A stretch of DNA of 64,000 nucleotides, from positions 1 to 64,000 of the forward strand of contig JADZCC010000028.1 in assembly GCA_020851785.1 (NCBI GenBank), in the 5' to 3' direction. This DNA is from Anaerolineales bacterium. Its GTDB lineage: Bacteria > Chloroflexota > Anaerolineae > Anaerolineales > Villigracilaceae. A program made the position numbers and the translations under genes. Positions 61,849 through 64,000 of this stretch are shown piece by piece; within the stretch, counting starts at the first letter, position 1; the number at the start of each line of letters is the position of its first letter. The notes below the pieces were generated by a model that ran no database searches, was not told the DNA's origin, and was given only the letters and a program-made list of their open reading frames with translations.

Positions 61849-62595
61849 TCATCCCGTGATTAAATGCGCGGGCAAATGTTCCGTGCGGTTGATGTATTGA
61901 ATCGTCAACTCATCCTCCGTCAGGTCAAAGCGGCTGATCGAGCAATTATTCAGCGGAAACCAAAACTTCAGATTGTGCGCGCCCTGCCGCCAGGGGAGTT
62001 TTAACATGGATGCGATCAACCTCACAAAAAAACCGCCATGACTGACGAACGCGATTCGTTCTTCGGGTTGGTTGCTCCTGTCTCCGTGACGCTGAATCAA
62101 CTCGGACAGTACCCGGTCGGCGCGCGGTTGCCGCGCTTCATCATCCTCAAATGGACGATTCCACCAGCCAGATTCATCATACGCCTCGGGCAGTTCCAAC
62201 TCTGGATAATTCTTCTCGAAAAATGAACGCGGCTTGCCGGGCAAGCCGGTAAACCGATTTTTCTGCTCCCGAACATACATGCCGCCTTGTTCGTGAATTT
62301 CCGGCCACGCCGTAAATGGGACGTTTCCCAAAGCGCGGACGGTAAATGCGGCCGTGTGTACGGCGCGTTCCATTAAACTGGAGTACACCTGCGTTAACCC
62401 AAACCCAAATTGATTTTGATTATTCCACGCTTCCGGGTCTGTAATTTCCTGTCTGCCCTTGAAATAATCTGCCAGATGTTCAGCTTGTTGAATTCCAAGT
62501 TCGGTTAAAAACGGATCAGAATGTTCGGTGTAGCTCGCGTTCCCCGAATTGGCGTTGTTGATGGATTGTCCGTGACGAATGAAGTAAAGTTGCAT
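61849..62595 (-). CDS. Histidine phosphatase family protein
   Basis: A 248-residue phosphoglycerate-mutase-like enzyme. The phospho-histidine is in YFIRHGQSINNANS, the second catalytic His in RIAFVSHGGFFVRLIAS, and SSLMERAVHTAAFTV carries the conserved Arg. Substrate unknown. The ATG is preceded by a weak AAAGG site. Confidence 0.9.
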   Translation of the reverse strand: MQLYFIRHGQSINNANSGNASYTEHSDPFLTELGIQQAEHLADYFKGRQEITDPEAWNNQNQFGFGLTQVYSSLMERAVHTAAFTVRALGNVPFTAWPEIHEQGGMYVREQKNRFTGLPGKPRSFFEKNYPELELPEAYDESGWWNRPFEDDEARQPRADRVLSELIQRHGDRSNQPEERIAFVSHGGFFVRLIASMLKLPWRQGAHNLKFWFPLNNCSISRFDLTEDELTIQYINRTEHLPAHLITG

Positions 62596-62626
62596 GGTTT
62601 TGTAGAAAGGCCCTTTGTGAATTAAG

Positions 62627-62666
62627 AATACCCCTCCGAGTTCAGCGGAACCCGAAGGGGTATTTT
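62627..62666. terminator. Hairpin terminator between phosphatase and toxin-antitoxin genes
   Basis: AATACCCC (62627-62634) pairs with GGGGTATT (62657-62664), with a further imperfect inner stem CGAGTTC/GAACCCG. It follows the DUF5615 gene on the minus strand. Confidence 0.7.
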
Positions 62667-62695
62667 ACTGTATGCCAGCCTGATCAAGTAAACGG

Positions 62696-63031
62696 TTAAA
62701 ACAGAGTCAAGATTCCCGTATCTTGATCTGCGCTTGCGAATTTTATTGCGTCAAAATTAGTTCTTAAAATTAATTCAATGGCTTGTGTTGAACAATTTCC
62801 CTTGCGGATCCAGATAATTTTTGGAGGAAAGCCTCTGATCACTCCCAGTTCACTGAAGTCAGCGTCTTTTGTAACAATGATGTAGTCGTGATCGTGAGCA
62901 TATTGCCAAATTTCTGTATCCAGCGCATGGTCCAGTCCAAGCATGGAAACATGAGCGGAGTCTGGATAAATATCCGCCAGACGCTCAACCAGTTTTGGAG
63001 AAATATTTTGATCAAACAGCAATAATTTCAT
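62696..63031 (-). CDS. DUF5615 PIN-like toxin
   Basis: A 111-residue protein. Acidic residues of a PIN/Mut7-C-like nuclease are visible in LLLFDQNISPKLVERL and IIVTKDADFSELG, with GFPPKIIWIRKGNCST after. It overlaps the DUF433 gene by 4 bases and is translated with it, the standard antitoxin-toxin order. RNA cleavage is presumed from family placement. Confidence 0.88.
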   Translation of the reverse strand: MKLLLFDQNISPKLVERLADIYPDSAHVSMLGLDHALDTEIWQYAHDHDYIIVTKDADFSELGVIRGFPPKIIWIRKGNCSTQAIELILRTNFDAIKFASADQDTGILTLF

Positions 63032-63252
63032 GGTTGAACGGCAACCATCATTCTCTCGCGGGTGGCGGCGAAACTTAGGCTTGCGAGAATGTCTTCTTTC
63101 TTTAAGTAGGGGAAATCATTTAATATTTCTTGTTCTGTCATGCCGGAAGCCAGATATTCCAAGATGTCATAGACCGTAATCCTCATTCCGCGAATACAGG
63201 GTTTCCCACCGCGCTTTCCGGGTTCCATGGTAATTATTTCTTTGTATTCCAT
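63028..63252 (-). CDS. DUF433 antitoxin
   Basis: A 74-residue protein with the DUF433 pattern KRGGKPCIRGMRITVYDILE and GMTEQEILNDFPYLKKEDIL, a small winged-helix fold that likely binds the operon promoter and the toxin. GGAGTG precedes the ATG. Confidence 0.9.
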   Translation of the reverse strand: MEYKEIITMEPGKRGGKPCIRGMRITVYDILEYLASGMTEQEILNDFPYLKKEDILASLSFAATRERMMVAVQP

Positions 63253-63323
63253 AATTCACTCCAGTTTGAAAACGCTCTATGTCCTTTATTATACTTTGCT
63301 CAAAGTATTGAAGCGTATAAGGC

Positions 63324-64000
63324 TTACCTTCTAATCGTCGCTTCCCGTTCCGGGCCCACCCCAATCCATTTGACCGGCGCGCCGGTGGCCTCTTCAATCA
63401 TCTGGACATAATTTCGCGCGTTGAGCGGCAAGGCTTCAAAAGACGCGCATTTGCTTAAATCTTCCTTCCAGCCAGGGACGGTTTTGTAAACGGGTTGCAC
63501 CTGCTCCAGTCCGTAGGAGTCAACGTCCGCGTAGCGCGCGCGCTGGCAACTTAACTCGTAGTGCGTGCAAACCTTCAGCTCATCTAGCCCGCTCAACACG
63601 TCCAGCTTCGTTAAACATAATTCCGTCACGCCGCTGAGTTCAACCGCCGTGCGGACAATTTCCAAATCCAGCCAGCCCACCCGTCTAATCCTGCCGGTGG
63701 TAGCCGCCACTTCCCCAAATTGTTGATACACCGCGCTGGCGGTGTCTGTAATTTCGGTCGGCAGGGGGCCGCTTCCAACTCTGGTGGTGTAGGCTTTGGT
63801 CACGCCTACCACGCGAGTCAGATAGCGGGGCGGAATGCCCAGCCCGGCCGAAGCCGCCGAGGGAATCGTGGTGGAGGCTGTTACAAACGGATACGTCCCC
63901 CAATCCGTATCCAAAAACGTGCCCATGGCCTGTTCCAGCAGAAAATTTTTATCCGCTTTCAATCCATCCTGCACCAGCGAAAATAATTCCTTGAGATAAG
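63324..64000 (-). CDS. purA: Adenylosuccinate synthetase, C-terminal part (cut by window edge)
   Basis: The frame is open through the right edge, so the N-terminal GTP-binding half is missing. About 225 residues remain: EQAMGTFLDTDWGTYPFVTA, VVGVTKAYTTRVGSGPLPTE, RIRRVGWLDLEIVRTAV and the C-terminal VKWIGVGPEREATIRR. PurA converts IMP and aspartate to adenylosuccinate. The usual DIDHGTYPFVTSS reads DTDWGTYPFVTAS here, a small variation at the IMP-binding region. Confidence 0.95.
   Translation of the reverse strand, partial: YLKELFSLVQDGLKADKNFLLEQAMGTFLDTDWGTYPFVTASTTIPSAASAGLGIPPRYLTRVVGVTKAYTTRVGSGPLPTEITDTASAVYQQFGEVAATTGRIRRVGWLDLEIVRTAVELSGVTELCLTKLDVLSGLDELKVCTHYELSCQRARYADVDSYGLEQVQPVYKTVPGWKEDLSKCASFEALPLNARNYVQMIEEATGAPVKWIGVGPEREATIRR

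Overview
The window most resembles a genome segment of a Chloroflexota bacterium, probably class Anaerolineae. This is inferred from gene content: lipoproteins carrying LysM, an SLT-like region and M23, CpXC and DUF58/MoxR/DUF4129 membrane clusters, and a secreted SdrD/DUF11 giant ending in a sortase. GC is moderate and coding density very high. There are no rRNA or tRNA genes, phages, intact insertion sequences or CRISPR arrays.

Layout. 1-2 kb: 3' part of miaA, yraN and a family 4 glycosyltransferase (minus). 1.9-3.1 kb: ttuB/ttuA-like tRNA thiolation pair. 3-5.3 kb: Ser/Thr kinase divergent from an FHA/winged-helix regulator, then an FMN-binding protein, followed by a 127-bp MITE-like element. 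5.5-10.4 kb: CpXC protein, M3 peptidase and a GAF/PAS histidine kinase. 10.6-22.1 kb: one 3844-residue surface protein with 12 SdrD_B-type calcium-binding repeats, an LPRTG motif and a C-terminal sortase domain. 22.2-33.5 kb: central carbon block (aminotransferase, ROK sugar kinase, YvcK, GAPDH, PGK, TpiA) mixed with a transporter, a receptor-like kinase and a membrane metallopeptidase. 33.5-35.6 kb: glmS preceded by a recognisable but enlarged glmS ribozyme. 35.8-42 kb: small enzymes, a two-component system, a second class III aminotransferase. 42-46.2 kb: MoxR/DUF58/DUF4129 operon. 46.3-50 kb: oxidative pentose phosphate operon pgl-gnd-zwf. 50-56.6 kb: membrane proteins, a TlpA thioredoxin, and three tandem cell-wall hydrolase lipoproteins. 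56.6-64 kb: HypA-like and DUF402 proteins, a cytochrome b5-like protein, a flavoprotein, an alcohol dehydrogenase, an exported intradiol dioxygenase, a DUF433/DUF5615 toxin-antitoxin pair and the 3' part of purA.

The strongest observations are (i) the glmS ribozyme with a roughly 50-nt insertion holding two hairpins, (ii) the adhesin carrying both a sorting motif and a sortase in cis, (iii) repeated -10 hexamers placed 6-9 nt before start codons, which implies many leaderless mRNAs, and (iv) three paralogous hydrolase lipoproteins of which only one keeps the SLT-type glutamate. All functional calls come from reading motifs; no database search was run.
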